Counted from the first letter of the stretch, positions 25,307 to 33,848 are shown. The stretch is 64,000 nt of DNA from Streptomyces katrae (GCF_000717655.1 NZ_JNZY01000023.1:82054-146053); one strand, 5' to 3'. Translations and numbers: made by a program. Notes: generated from the letters alone by a model not told the origin.

Positions 25307-26503
25307 TCACGCCGCCACGGGCACCGGTTCCCGGCGCCACGGCCTGAGCAGGACGACGGTCAGCGCGGCGACCGCGCTCAGGCACAGGAACACCGGCCGG
25401 ATACCGGCCATCGATGCCATCAGCCCTCCGAGTGTCGCACCGAGGGGCGCCGACCCGATCCCGACGAACTGGAACGCGGAATTGACGCGGCCGAGGAGCT
25501 CGTTCGACACGGATCTCTGCCGCATGGAGATGACCTTCACCCCGAAGAGCGTGCCCACCGCGCTGCCTGCGGTCATCAGCAGCGCGATGATCCACACGTT
25601 GTCCGAGAGGCCGGGCGCCGCGATGGTGGTGAGCAGTCCCCCGACACCAACCGCCACCGCGTGGGGCTCCCCGAGCAACCGGGAAACCCGGGCAGCGACC
25701 GCACTGCCGATCACCGACCCGATACCCAGGGCGGACAGCAGCAATCCGTACTCACCCGTGGTGAGCTGGAGCGGACCGGGACTCACCGCGTACGTGACCA
25801 GCAGTGCGGCATTGGCACCCGACGCGAAGTTCATGACACCCACCGACAGCGCGGCGCGACGCAGCCAGGAATCGCTGGTGACGGCCGACACCCCGATGCG
25901 CAATTCCCGCCAGATCTGCCGCGGAGACCAGGGCTCCGCGGAGTCCTGGTCGCTGTCGGGAGTGGTCGGGACCGACAGTCCGGCGATCAGGCAGCAGGCG
26001 CAGATGAGCCCGATCACGGCGGCCTGCGTCCACCCGAACAGAAGTCCGGCCACCGCTGGCCCCACCAGCGTATTCGCGACCACCTGGGATACGGATATCC
26101 GACCGTAAGCGCTTTCCAGCTGCTCGTCCTTGACCACCTGGGAGACCGCGCTCTGCGAACTCAAGTCGGCCGCCACCTCGGCGACCCCGTACACCAGGGC
26201 CAGCGCGATCAGCAGTGCGACGCTCGCCAGGGCGGCGACCGTCATGGCCAGGAGGGCGAAGGTCGCGAGCACGCGTATCGCGTTCGCCGCGCGGATGATG
26301 GTGGACCGGTTCAGCCGGTCGACGAAGACACCGATGAGCAGGCTTGCGAACAACCACGGCAGGTAGCTCGACGCGACAACGAGAGACACCTCGAAGCCGG
26401 AGGCACCCCAGGCCAGGGCCAGGAGCGGCAGCAGGACTCGTAGCAGCCCGTCCCCGAAGTTCGAGGACGCGGTGGATACCCAGAGGCGGTAAAACTTGAT
26501 CAC
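25307..26503 (-). CDS. MFS transporter, multidrug-exporter type
   Basis: A 398-residue integral membrane protein with about 12 hydrophobic helices, of the MFS_3 / enterobactin-exporter-like type. Motif-A-like FVDRLNRSTIIRAAN follows helix 2, and SVSNELLGRVNSAFQ lies in the central loop. The GTG at 26503 sits behind GAGAGAG; upstream in-frame sequence is another gene remnant. Members export small molecules or macrolides by proton antiport. It may have belonged with the truncated gene directly upstream, but no biosynthetic genes remain next to it. Confidence 0.85.
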   Translation of the reverse strand: MIKFYRLWVSTASSNFGDGLLRVLLPLLALAWGASGFEVSLVVASSYLPWLFASLLIGVFVDRLNRSTIIRAANAIRVLATFALLAMTVAALASVALLIALALVYGVAEVAADLSSQSAVSQVVKDEQLESAYGRISVSQVVANTLVGPAVAGLLFGWTQAAVIGLICACCLIAGLSVPTTPDSDQDSAEPWSPRQIWRELRIGVSAVTSDSWLRRAALSVGVMNFASGANAALLVTYAVSPGPLQLTTGEYGLLLSALGIGSVIGSAVAARVSRLLGEPHAVAVGVGGLLTTIAAPGLSDNVWIIALLMTAGSAVGTLFGVKVISMRQRSVSNELLGRVNSAFQFVGIGSAPLGATLGGLMASMAGIRPVFLCLSAVAALTVVLLRPWRREPVPVAA

Positions 26504-26511
26504 GCTCGACT

Positions 26512-26879
26512 CTCTCAAAGGTGTCGCCAGCCGCCGGCAGGAGGGAGCGCGAGGGCCAGGATTCCGGCATCGGCGGGCTGTCGAGATCGTTGAACGGAGT
26601 CTTCGTCTCCGTGTAGGAGTCAAATCCTCCGTCCTGCCGCCAAGCAACACCCGGAATCCTGGCGAGAGCTTCCTTGTCTCCCAGCGCCTTCAAAAGCATG
26701 CGGTCCGTACCGAGGAGGGTGATGCGTCGGCTCATGGATGAATCCGCCAAGATCACCGTCCACAATCCCGGTGGCTCAGTGTCGCCATACAGCACGAACG
26801 CATCGAAGTGGGCGGCGAACAGTTCAGCGAACTGCCGGCGACCAACTCGGGGGCAACCGGCTCTCGATGCCGGCGTCAA
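26512..26879 (-). pseudogene. Truncated gene of unknown family upstream of the MFS gene
   Basis: The minus-strand frame from about 26879 reads RQFAELFAAHFDAFVLYGDT, LWTVILADSSMSRRITLLGT, MLLKALGDKEALARIPGVAW and ends in LPAAGDTFERVER, after which the frame runs into the MFS gene without its own stop. Amino-acid composition is that of a real protein. There is no plausible start or stop, so both ends are missing or altered. I do not recognise the family. Confidence 0.45.
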
Positions 26880-26904
26880 AGCCCATCATGTAGCGACCGA
26901 AGAC

Positions 26905-27480
26905 CTCCCGGGTACGTGGCGGCCTAGGATGAGGAGTGGGGGGCCTGTGAGGGTGCCGGTGGTGGCGCCGATGATCGCTCCGGTGGTGTCCCGTCTGATC
27001 TTGGTCCAGCCGCAACATCCGGCGGGGTACCGGGTCGAGATGCCTTTGACCACGAGGCCGGCCATCGGGCGGCCAGGACCGGACGCCGCGGACGCGGGCG
27101 GCGGCCCGGCCTGCCAGCGCCTGAGTGGGGAAGACGGCCCGGTGGTACTGCCCCCAGATCACTGGGCACCGGGCCTTGCCCGCGCACGCCACATCGGCAC
27201 GGGCTACCCGCACCCTAACCGGGGCCCGCCCGCGTCCGGACGCACAATTGCAGCCAGGACCGGCCGGAAGATGGGTCCTCCGGGGCACCGACGGGTGCCG
27301 GTCCCGCTTCATGGAGATCCGCCGACTGGCTCGCAGGACGTCGAACGCGACCAAGTAGGCCGGCCACGGCCACCGGACGGCCGGCTTCGGGGGGCGCTGC
27401 GGGCGCCGGCCCGGCGCTGCAACGCCTCGAACGACAACCGGCCCGCCTCCACATCCCAGACGACCAGCTATACCCCCGCC
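26905..27480 (-). pseudogene. ATP-dependent DNA ligase remnant, copy C
   Basis: The minus strand near 27470-27345 encodes VEAGRLSFEALQRRAGAR and PAYLVAFDVL. After about 250 bases of unrelated sequence containing a hairpin repeat, ligase sequence resumes near 27085 with MAGLVVKGISTRYPAG (motif IV/V region) and TTGAIIGATTGTLTGPPLLI, the entry to the OB-fold domain, ending at about 26920. So this copy keeps later parts than copy A but lost its middle. Ligases of this type seal DNA nicks; this one is non-functional. Confidence 0.7.
27135..27195. repeat. Palindromic repeat, copy 2 (pair with 13293-13356)
   Basis: Related to 13293-13356. The outer 9-bp inverted repeat is 27136-27144 with 27167-27175; the inner part keeps CCCAG...CTGGG. 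It lies inside the segment that interrupts ligase copy C, suggesting that the hairpin travelled with the insertion. Confidence 0.6.
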
Positions 27481-27623
27481 GCAGCTCACCGCCACCCGCC
27501 AACTATCGCTGCTTGACATCCGTAAGAGCATCCGGGCGACATCTCAACTCACTGTTCCACGGCGCGAGGCCGGAACCCGGAGAGGGTGCCGGCCTCGGCC
27601 GTTTCCGCGGTGCCGGTGGGTGG

Positions 27624-28547
27624 TCAGCCGCGGCGGACCCGTACGAGCCGGAAGGCGGCGTAGAGGGCGGCGGCGGCCAGGGCCAGGACGATGGAGGTCT
27701 CGATGAGCTGGGTCGGCCAGTAGTGCGAGGCCGGGTGGAAATCCGTGTACCGGGCGATGATGTTCATGTCCGCCGGGCAGTCGCCGCCGCTCTGGGCCCG
27801 CCCGAAACAGGCGTCATAGGGCAGGCGCTCGCCCGAGGCGGTGAGGTATCCCGTGTCCATCAGCAAGGCGGAGTTCGGCATCAGGTGCACGGGACTTCCG
27901 GGGTAGGGCGCGGTGCCGGTCTCCGTGGGAAGGAACGACCACCGCAGGGCGCCCAACGCCAGCAGGGTCAGGCCGGTGAGGAGACCGGTGACCGCCATGG
28001 CGGCGAGGGTACGCCGTACCAGCTGGCCGACGAGGACTCCGAGGGCCACGCCGAGCAGGCAGTATCCGACGAGGACGGGGCCGGTGGCCTCGTACGCTCC
28101 GCGGTCGGCCCAGTGGAACTGGTAGGTCATGGACACCCGGGCCCAGCCGAGGCGGTAGACGGCGGCCAGCGCAGCCGAGCCGAGCGCCACCGCCGTCGCT
28201 GCCACGAGGACCTTCGCGCCGAGCCAGGCCCTCGGGGTGAACGACTGGGTGAGGGCGAGCCGCCAGGTGCCGCTCTCCAGCTCCCGGGCGGTCATCGGGC
28301 CGGCCACGAAGGCCCCGACCAGCAGCGGCAGGAACACCAGGGCCTTGCCTGCGAACTCCATGAACAGGCGCAGGGCGCTGTAGGCGTGGTTCGAGTACAG
28401 AGCGCCGTCGTGGGGGTCGGAGGCCCACGCGCGCAGGGCGAGCACCGCGGCGAGGCCGGCCACCACGAGGGCGGGCAGGGTCCACAGTGCGAGCCGGTGC
28501 TGGCGGACGGTGACCCAGTACGGGCCCTTCAGGGTGAGCGCGCTCAT
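27624..28547 (-). CDS. ABC transporter permease
   Basis: A 307-residue membrane protein with six predicted helices of the ABC-2 type: an N-terminal helix at about 20-42 (LPALVVAGLAAVLALRAW), four central helices, and a final helix before RLVRVRRG. GPMTARELESGTWRLALTQS is the cytoplasmic coupling segment seen in actinomycete ABC-2 permeases. A large extracytoplasmic loop holds two Cys residues near 235-245. The ATG at 28547 overlaps the ATPase stop (ATGA). With the ATPase it should form an exporter; the substrate is unknown, possibly a peptide or cell-wall-active compound as in YtrA-controlled systems. Confidence 0.85.
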   Translation of the reverse strand: MSALTLKGPYWVTVRQHRLALWTLPALVVAGLAAVLALRAWASDPHDGALYSNHAYSALRLFMEFAGKALVFLPLLVGAFVAGPMTARELESGTWRLALTQSFTPRAWLGAKVLVAATAVALGSAALAAVYRLGWARVSMTYQFHWADRGAYEATGPVLVGYCLLGVALGVLVGQLVRRTLAAMAVTGLLTGLTLLALGALRWSFLPTETGTAPYPGSPVHLMPNSALLMDTGYLTASGERLPYDACFGRAQSGGDCPADMNIIARYTDFHPASHYWPTQLIETSIVLALAAAALYAAFRLVRVRRG

Positions 28548-29434
28548 GCCCGCACCTCCGCGGTGGCCGGGTAGCCCTCGGCGTCGAACGGCGGGGCGTC
28601 GGGGGAACGCAGGTGGGCGAGCAAGAGCTCCTCCAGGGAGGGGTGCGTCGTCTGCCAGGTCCCGCTGTCGACGGGGCCCCGCAGCCGGACGAGTGCGGTG
28701 AGCTGGCGGCCCGTCGTACGGGACTCGACGACGGTGTGCGCGGCAAGTTCGGCGGACGCGGTGACGGGGCCGGTGAGCAGCCGGTGGGCCGCACTGACCT
28801 CGTCGATGGGGCCGGAGAGGCGGATCCGGCCGCCGTCGGCGAGGAGGAGGTGGTCGCAGGCGCCCTCCAGCTCGGTGAGGATGTGCGAGGACATCACCAC
28901 CGAGGTGCCGTTGTCGGCGGCGTCGGCCATCAGCGTGCCCATGAGCTGGTGCCGGGCGAGCGGGTCGAGATCGGCCATCGGCTCGTCGAGAAGGAGCACG
29001 TCGGGGCGCTTGCCGAGGGCCAGGGCCAGGGCGACACGGGTGCGCTGGCCGCCGGAGAGCGTACGGACCTTCGCGTGCGGGTCGAGTACCCCTGCGTCGA
29101 CGATCCGCTGCGCCGCCTCGGCGTCCCAGCGGCCGGGGTTGAGCTCCTGGCCCATGCGCAGGGTCTCGCCGATGGTGAGCTGCGGGTAGAGGGCCTTGTC
29201 CTGGCCCACGTAGGCCAGCGTCTCGCGCGACGCCGCCGTGCGCAGGGTGCCCTCCGTGGGGAGCACGAGCCCGGCCGCGAGCATCAACAGGGTCGATTTT
29301 CCGGCACCGTTGGGGCCGACGAGGGCGCACACCCGGCCTTCGGGCAGCCGGAAGGAGCAGTCGCGCAGCGCCCAGCCTCCCCGGCGTCCGTAGCGCAGGC
29401 CGAGGCCTTCCGCCTCTATCACGGTTTGCGTCAT
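28544..29434 (-). CDS. ABC transporter ATP-binding protein
   Basis: A 296-residue ATPase. Walker A is VGPNGAGKSTLL near residues 39-50, the Q-loop is YVGQDKALYP, the signature LSGGQRTRVALALAL, Walker B DVLLLDEPMADLDP, and the H-loop MSSHILTELE. A 75-residue C-terminal extension with SLEELLLAHLR is typical of ABC-2 exporter ATPases. It overlaps both neighbours by four bases, so the GntR-ATPase-permease genes are one tightly coupled operon. Confidence 0.92.
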   Translation of the reverse strand: MTQTVIEAEGLGLRYGRRGGWALRDCSFRLPEGRVCALVGPNGAGKSTLLMLAAGLVLPTEGTLRTAASRETLAYVGQDKALYPQLTIGETLRMGQELNPGRWDAEAAQRIVDAGVLDPHAKVRTLSGGQRTRVALALALGKRPDVLLLDEPMADLDPLARHQLMGTLMADAADNGTSVVMSSHILTELEGACDHLLLADGGRIRLSGPIDEVSAAHRLLTGPVTASAELAAHTVVESRTTGRQLTALVRLRGPVDSGTWQTTHPSLEELLLAHLRSPDAPPFDAEGYPATAEVRA

Positions 29435-29820
29435 GCGTCGCCGTCCCCCTTGAAGTGTCGTTCCAGTACGGATGTGAAGAGCGCGGCCACGTCGTCCCGT
29501 TCCAGCCCGGCGTCCCGGGCCCGCCGTGCCCAGTCGGCGAGTTCCTCGCGCAGCGGGGAGTCGGCCGGGGCACTGCCCAGCGACCTCCGGATGAAGGTGC
29601 CCAGGCCCCGCTTCGCCTCGACGAGCCCTTCGCGTTCCAGCTCGCGATAGGCCTTGAGGACGGTGTTCGGGTTGATGGCGGTGGCCTCCACGACCTCGCG
29701 TGCGGTCGGCAGTTTGTCGCCGGGCTCCAACAGGCCCAAGCGCAGGGCCTGTTTGGTCTGCTGGACGATCTGCAGGTACGTGGCGATGCCGCTACGCCGG
29801 TCGATGCGGTATTCCAGCAC
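29431..29820 (-). CDS. GntR family regulator, YtrA subfamily
   Basis: A 129-residue repressor: an N-terminal winged helix (RIDRRSGIATYLQIVQQTKQ, GDKLPTAREVVEATAINPNT, AYRELEREGLVEAKRGLGTF) and a short helical C-terminal part, the small layout of the YtrA subfamily. YtrA regulators repress adjacent ABC transporter operons, matching the two genes downstream. The GTG at 29820 lies just inside the arm of a 16-bp perfect inverted repeat that overlaps the promoter, the probable operator for autoregulation. Confidence 0.88.
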   Translation of the reverse strand: MLEYRIDRRSGIATYLQIVQQTKQALRLGLLEPGDKLPTAREVVEATAINPNTVLKAYRELEREGLVEAKRGLGTFIRRSLGSAPADSPLREELADWARRARDAGLERDDVAALFTSVLERHFKGDGDA

Positions 29821-29825
29821 GCCAA

Positions 29826-29863
29826 CACCACCCTTTCACTAGGTAAGTAGTGAAAGGGTGGTG
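29826..29863. promoter_or_regulatory. 16-bp perfect inverted repeat: probable YtrA-type operator
   Basis: Arms 29826-29841 and 29848-29863 (CACCACCCTTTCACTA and its exact complement) flank six bases. The site is immediately upstream of the gntR start and would cover the promoter. It may also place the GntR ribosome-binding region in a hairpin. Confidence 0.7.
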
Positions 29864-29989
29864 CACGGGTGGGTCGTCTGTCAACTCGTCCCGCTCGGCC
29901 CAGCCGCGTCCACCGGTCGGTGGAAGCGGGATTCCCACCCCTGCCACATTGACGTAAACGTTCGATATCAATGGGCCGTTGGGTGAGAT

Positions 29990-30362
29990 CCGCTCACTGA
30001 CCGTCCTTTGGGGGAAGCACTACTGCACCACTCACACGTCGCCGCTTTGCCCTGTTGGCTGCCCTGGCAGCGACCATCGTTCTTCCGGGGGGCGCATCGG
30101 CTGCGGCAGCCGACGGGAGCAACCAGCTGACCGCCCGAACCTTCAATGCTCGCCCCGGGAGCTGCGGCTCCTTCGCTGGCCGACCTCGGCGACATCACCA
30201 CAGCCCGCGCCACCGAGGCCATGATCCTGGTCGTGCCCCACATCCTGCGCCGGCACGGCTTCAAGCCCTTCGCCGTCTCCGGGGACGGCACCGACTCCGC
30301 AGCCGGCGCCAACCGGGTCGAGGCGGACCAGGACGGCCCTTGCTTCGCGTACTCGGGCGTAC
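29990..30362 (+). pseudogene. Remnant of a secreted protein (possible polysaccharide deacetylase)
   Basis: Around 30030-30140 one plus-strand frame reads a signal peptide, RRFALLAALAATIVLPGGAS, with an Ala-rich cleavage site and a short mature start. A frameshift near 30140-30160 leads to LADLGDITTARATEAMILVV and PHILRRHGFKPFAVS, which resembles the last strand-helix of NodB-type polysaccharide deacetylases. The two parts may belong to one gene with an internal deletion. Sequence then runs into the 3' end of the alpha/beta hydrolase gene. The family guess is weak. Confidence 0.35.
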
Positions 30363-30368
30363 GACTCC

Positions 30369-31160
30369 TCACGACACACTCCAGCGCCCGAGGAACCCCT
30401 CGACCACCGTCGCCAGGGCCTGCGGACTCTCGTCCGGGGCGAAGTGGCCGGCGTCGTCGAAGACCTCGAGTTCGGCGTTCGGATACCACTGGAGCCAGGT
30501 GGACCGCATGATGTCGGGGCCCATCGCCGGGTCGTTCGCACCGGCCACGACGAGTACCGGGGTCGTGTTTCCCTCAACCAGCTCGTGGATGTCGGGGCCG
30601 CGCGTCCAGGACTCGAGGTACGAGCGCAGGGCCGCCTCCGAGGAACGTTCCGAGCCGCTCACTCTGGCGTCCAGCCACGCATCGTCGTGCCGGCTGCCGG
30701 TGGTGACGTCGAAGATCGTCCTGCGGTTGCCGGACTCCTCCACGGCCCCGGCGAACAGCTCCCACATGTCCCCTTCGAGCGGGAACCCGGACGCGGGCAC
30801 CGGCGAGATGCCGACGATCGAGCGGATCCGCGAGGGGGCGTCCAGCAACATCCGCTGGGCCGCCTTCCCGCCCATGGAGTGGCCGATGACCGAGAAGGTG
30901 TCCCAGCCGAGGTCGTCGGCCACGGCGAGGGCGTCCGCCGCGATCTCCTCCATCGTGTATGCGCCGGGGATGTCCATCGCCTCGCCATACCCGCGGCAGT
31001 CCACGAACGCGTAACTGAACGCGGCCCCGTCCAGGTGCAGCCGCAGATCGCCGAAACTCGACCTGTCACCGAGCCAGTGGTGAAGGGCCAGGACCCGTTC
31101 GGGACCGCTCCCCTGCACCTCGTAGGGAATGACGCGTCCCGCCACTACTTGATCTGTCAC
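30369..31160 (-). CDS. Alpha/beta hydrolase
   Basis: A 263-residue cytoplasmic hydrolase of the alpha/beta fold. The nucleophile elbow is GHSMGG near residue 92, the oxyanion region is LHHWLGDRSSFG, and the catalytic His is in DAGHFAPDESP close to the end; the acid lies in VVAGANDPAMG. The arrangement matches small-ester or lactone hydrolases and non-heme haloperoxidase-like proteins; the substrate cannot be inferred. The GTG at 31160 follows GAAGGGAAG. It stands alone between relics. Confidence 0.85.
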   Translation of the reverse strand: MTDQVVAGRVIPYEVQGSGPERVLALHHWLGDRSSFGDLRLHLDGAAFSYAFVDCRGYGEAMDIPGAYTMEEIAADALAVADDLGWDTFSVIGHSMGGKAAQRMLLDAPSRIRSIVGISPVPASGFPLEGDMWELFAGAVEESGNRRTIFDVTTGSRHDDAWLDARVSGSERSSEAALRSYLESWTRGPDIHELVEGNTTPVLVVAGANDPAMGPDIMRSTWLQWYPNAELEVFDDAGHFAPDESPQALATVVEGFLGRWSVS

Positions 31161-31669
31161 AACGTTGGGCTCTTCCCTTCGGGCCGGGCCCGGAATCCCG
31201 TCGACTTGAGGCTTCGCCCCAACGGCGTAGGACGAGAGTGCGCGTCGCCGACGGGACGGCGGGCAGCAGCCGCGGCCGTTCCGGGAGGCCCAGCGCGGTC
31301 GGCGTCGGGGCGGTCGGCGCCGGGGCCGTACACGCGGCCCGTGAGTCGCAACGGTGTGGTGAGGAAGTGCCCGCGGGCTGCCTCGGCACCGTACCCGGCC
31401 GCCGTCCTGGCGTTTCAGGGCCTTGACCCCCGCAGTCCACGCCGAGGCGCCGCAGTCCGGCCTCCGCGCGCTGCACGGCCACGGCTGGCCGGCTTTTCTC
31501 TCGTACCGCAGGGCCATTTCGCGCGGCCGTAGCCCGGACGCGTGGCCCATGCGAAGTACCTTCTCGGCGTAAGCGCCGCATATCGCCGGATCAGCCTCAG
31601 GCGTCCGCGCATCCTCGCCGAGGCCCGGCCGCAGGAGGGCACCGGCGGACGGGAAGCGGGGATCGCGAG
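31161..31669. other. 0.5-kb stretch without a supported gene
   Basis: Holds the upstream region of the hydrolase gene. No frame has consistent coding character and I see no repeat or strong hairpin. Confidence 0.35.
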
Positions 31670-31897
31670 CATGGCCGATGCCCCGGACGGCACCTACGGG
31701 GCGTGGCTGGCCGAGCTCGGCCTGTCGGAGGCGATCGAGGGGGCATCCTCGCCGGGTTCGAGATTGACGTGCTGGAGATCCGCGACCCTTCCCCCGTTCT
31801 CGGGGAGTCCGAGGAAGCGCGGCGGGGCCGGTGCCTGGCGCTGCTGCACGGGGTGGCCGAGGCGGGCGCGGGTGCTTCGGTGGCGGCCGTGGGGTGA
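31670..31897 (+). pseudogene. Short frameshifted hypothetical gene
   Basis: From the ATG near 31672 the frame reads ADAPDGTYGAWLAELGLSEA, then must change frame near 31740 to continue ILAGFEIDVLEIRDPSPVLG and LALLHGVAEAGAGASVAAVG with a stop at 31897. Together this is a 75-residue acidic protein broken by one frameshift. Not recognised. Confidence 0.4.
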
Positions 31898-32160
31898 CGG
31901 CGGCGACGGCCTGGTCGACGCCCGCTCCGGCGGCGCTTGCGGTGCCGCGATCGGTGGCCCCGGCGCGGCCGTAACCGGGGAGCTGCTGAATCGCTTATCC
32001 CTATTCGTCATGTCAGGTGCACAACCGCACCCCGGTGACCTGGCATACCCCTGGCCTGCCCGCGCCCCGCAGCCGATCTCATCCACGCCGAAGACAACTG
32101 ACGACACTGCTCCGGCGAGCCGCGCGCCGTGAAGACCCGTTACCCACCCCATGGCAAGGC

Positions 32161-32410
32161 CCCGGGACGGGGGGCGTCCTGTGCATCGAGGACGAACCGG
32201 GCGACGTCGATACCGCGGGCGTCGAGCTCGCCCATCGCGGCCGCGATGTCCGGCCAGGCCGAGGAGGAGAGGATCGCGTCGCGCACCAGGCCCTCGGGCA
32301 TCGTGGACTTCAGGAGGTCGGTCCACCGGTCGGTGCCCTCCGCCTTCGTCCGCGCGATGTTCGCGACGTCCGTCGGCGTCTTGGCCCACGCCGTCACCGT
32401 GCCGCGCACC
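32161..32410 (-). pseudogene. Fragment of a plasmid-type mobilisation protein
   Basis: The minus strand reads VTAWAKTPTDVANIARTKAE, RWTDLLKSTMPEGLVRDAIL, SSAWPDIAAAMGELDARGID and VARFVLDAQDA without stop. The wording resembles a segment of large actinomycete relaxase/mobilisation proteins in which a helical region with SPAWPDIAATM recurs. Both ends are missing. It suggests that integrative-plasmid DNA was once here. Confidence 0.4.
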
Positions 32411-32527
32411 GGATGGGCATCCTGCGCATCCCGCGACGGAGAGGCTGGGCGCCGGCGCCCGAACGCAATGAGGACTGGGCCACCCACCGACCCTCGCCCA
32501 ACAAGTCATCCCGCCGCGGGCCTGTGG

Positions 32528-32569
32528 CTGAGCGCCATAGTTGGCCTGTCCGGCCAAGTAGGTGCTCAG
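32528..32569. repeat. Dispersed palindromic repeat, copy 3
   Basis: Arms 32528-32536 and 32561-32569 pair with one mismatch; the inner pair TTGGCC (32541-32546) and GGCCAA (32552-32557) is perfect. Same nested layout as 23955-23997. It lies 32 bases outside the left end of the IS3 element. Confidence 0.6.
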
Positions 32570-32654
32570 ATCCGCCGGTGAAGTCGGGTCTGCCGCACGA
32601 TCGGGTGACATCTGAAGTGGCTTGCCCTGTGGGGCAGGTGGGAAGGATGTCGCT

Positions 32655-32963
32655 GTGCCCAAGCCTTATCCGGAAGAGTTCCGCCAGGACGTCGTGCGAG
32701 TCGCGAGGAACCGTGGTCCGGGTGTGACGGTCGAGCAGGTGGCCACCGACTTCGGTGTCCACCCGATGACGTTGTGGAAATGGATGCGCCGGGCGGACAT
32801 CGATGACGGCTCCAAGACCGGAGCCTCCAGCCAGGAGAGCGTGGAACTGCGGGAAGCACGTCGGAGGATCAAGCTGCTGGAGCAGGAGAACGAGGTCCTG
32901 CGCCGGGCCGCGGCCTATCTGTCGCAGGCGCATCTGCCGGGAAAAGGATCTACCCGCTCGTGA
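32655..32963 (+). CDS. IS3 transposase orfA (DNA-binding subunit)
   Basis: A 102-residue protein starting at GTG 32655. Residues 6-50 form the IS3/IS911 OrfA HTH: FRQDVVRVARNRGPGVTVEQ, ATDFGVHPMTLWKWMRR. Residues 75-95 are the leucine-zipper segment ARRRIKLLEQENEVLRRAAA used for multimerisation. Its end overlaps orfB; near 32939-32947 GGGAAAAGG is the likely slip site for the -1 frameshift that makes the OrfAB transposase, because the orfB frame is open and well conserved (KRIYPLVKELA) before its own GTG. Confidence 0.9.
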   Translation: MPKPYPEEFRQDVVRVARNRGPGVTVEQVATDFGVHPMTLWKWMRRADIDDGSKTGASSQESVELREARRRIKLLEQENEVLRRAAAYLSQAHLPGKGSTRS

Positions 32964-33817
32964 AGGAGCTGGCCGGGGACGGGGTGCCCGTCACGGTGAC
33001 GTGCCGGGTGCTGAAGCTCGCCAGACAGCCGTACTACCGCTGGCTCGACAGGCCGGTGGCCGACGCCGTGCTGGAAGAGGCGTATCGCGCGAACGCGCTG
33101 TTCGACGCCCACCGCGAGGACCCGGAATTCGGCTACCGCTTCCTGGCCGACGAAGCACGTGATGCCGGGGCCGCGATGGCGGACCGGACCGCGTGGCGGA
33201 TCTGCCGGGACAACCGCTGGTGGAGCGTGTTCGGCAAGAAGCGCGGCCGGGGCAAGAAGGCGGGCCCAACGGTGCACGACGATCTCGTCCGTCGTGACTT
33301 CACCGCGACCGGCCCGAACCGGCTGTGGCTCGCCGACATCACCGAGCATGCCACCGGCGACGGCAAGCTGTATCTCTGCGCGATCAAGGACGTCTTCAGC
33401 AAGCGGATCGTTGGCTACTCCATCGACGCCCGGATGAAGTCCCGCCTGGCCGTGACGGCCCTGGACAACGCCGTGGCCCGGCGTGAACACGTCGACGGGT
33501 GCATCCTGCACAGCGATCGCGGCTCGCAATTTCGGTCCCGGAAATTCATCCGGGCGCTCGACCGGCACCGCATGGCCGGATCTATAGGGAGGGTCGGAGC
33601 TGCCGGCGACAACGCGGCCATGGAGTCCTTCTTCAGCCTGCTGCAGAAGAACGTCCTCGACCGCCGGAGCTGGACCACCCGCGAGGAACTACGGATCGCG
33701 ATCGTGACCTGGATCGAGCGGACCTATCACCGGCGTCGCAGACAAGCCGCACTCGGCCGGCTGACCCCCGTCGAATTCGAGACCGTCATGACCACACCGG
33801 CCCTCCAAGCCGCGTGA
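32960..33817 (+). CDS. IS3 transposase orfB (catalytic subunit)
   Basis: A 285-residue DDE recombinase domain: RVLKLARQPYYRW at the N-terminal HTH_21 part, then the catalytic triad with the first Asp in LWLADITEH, the second in ILHSDRGSQF and the Glu in DNAAMESFFSLLQ, and the RRRRQAALGRLTPVEFE end typical of rve_3. Length is normal for the family and no residue is missing. Normally produced as an OrfAB fusion by frameshifting. Confidence 0.92.
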   Translation: MKELAGDGVPVTVTCRVLKLARQPYYRWLDRPVADAVLEEAYRANALFDAHREDPEFGYRFLADEARDAGAAMADRTAWRICRDNRWWSVFGKKRGRGKKAGPTVHDDLVRRDFTATGPNRLWLADITEHATGDGKLYLCAIKDVFSKRIVGYSIDARMKSRLAVTALDNAVARREHVDGCILHSDRGSQFRSRKFIRALDRHRMAGSIGRVGAAGDNAAMESFFSLLQKNVLDRRSWTTREELRIAIVTWIERTYHRRRRQAALGRLTPVEFETVMTTPALQAA

Positions 33818-33848
33818 CCCAACCTGTCACCCGAACCTGCACCAGACC

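Larger units (their letters stand above)
32601..33834 (+). mobile_element. IS3 family insertion sequence, near-intact
   Basis: About 1.23 kb bounded by TCGGGTGACA at 32601-32610 and its complement at 33825-33834, with a further GCA match three bases outside each end. It encodes the two overlapping frames orfA and orfB expected of the IS3 family. Both reading frames are intact, so it may be active. The right end cuts into a DUF1918 gene. Confidence 0.75.

Noticed and set aside
27624..29831. A single 735-residue minus-strand protein over the GntR-ABC operon
   Set aside because: Its N-terminal two thirds are a shadow frame of the GntR and ATPase genes; only the permease portion from 28547 is real.
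30444..31532. Long plus-strand frame opposite the alpha/beta hydrolase
   Set aside because: Composition is a complement shadow of the hydrolase gene, with no domain and no start signal.
32017..32727. Plus-strand 236-residue frame before the IS3 element
   Set aside because: It is antisense to the mobilisation-protein remnant and crosses a palindromic repeat; no domain is visible.
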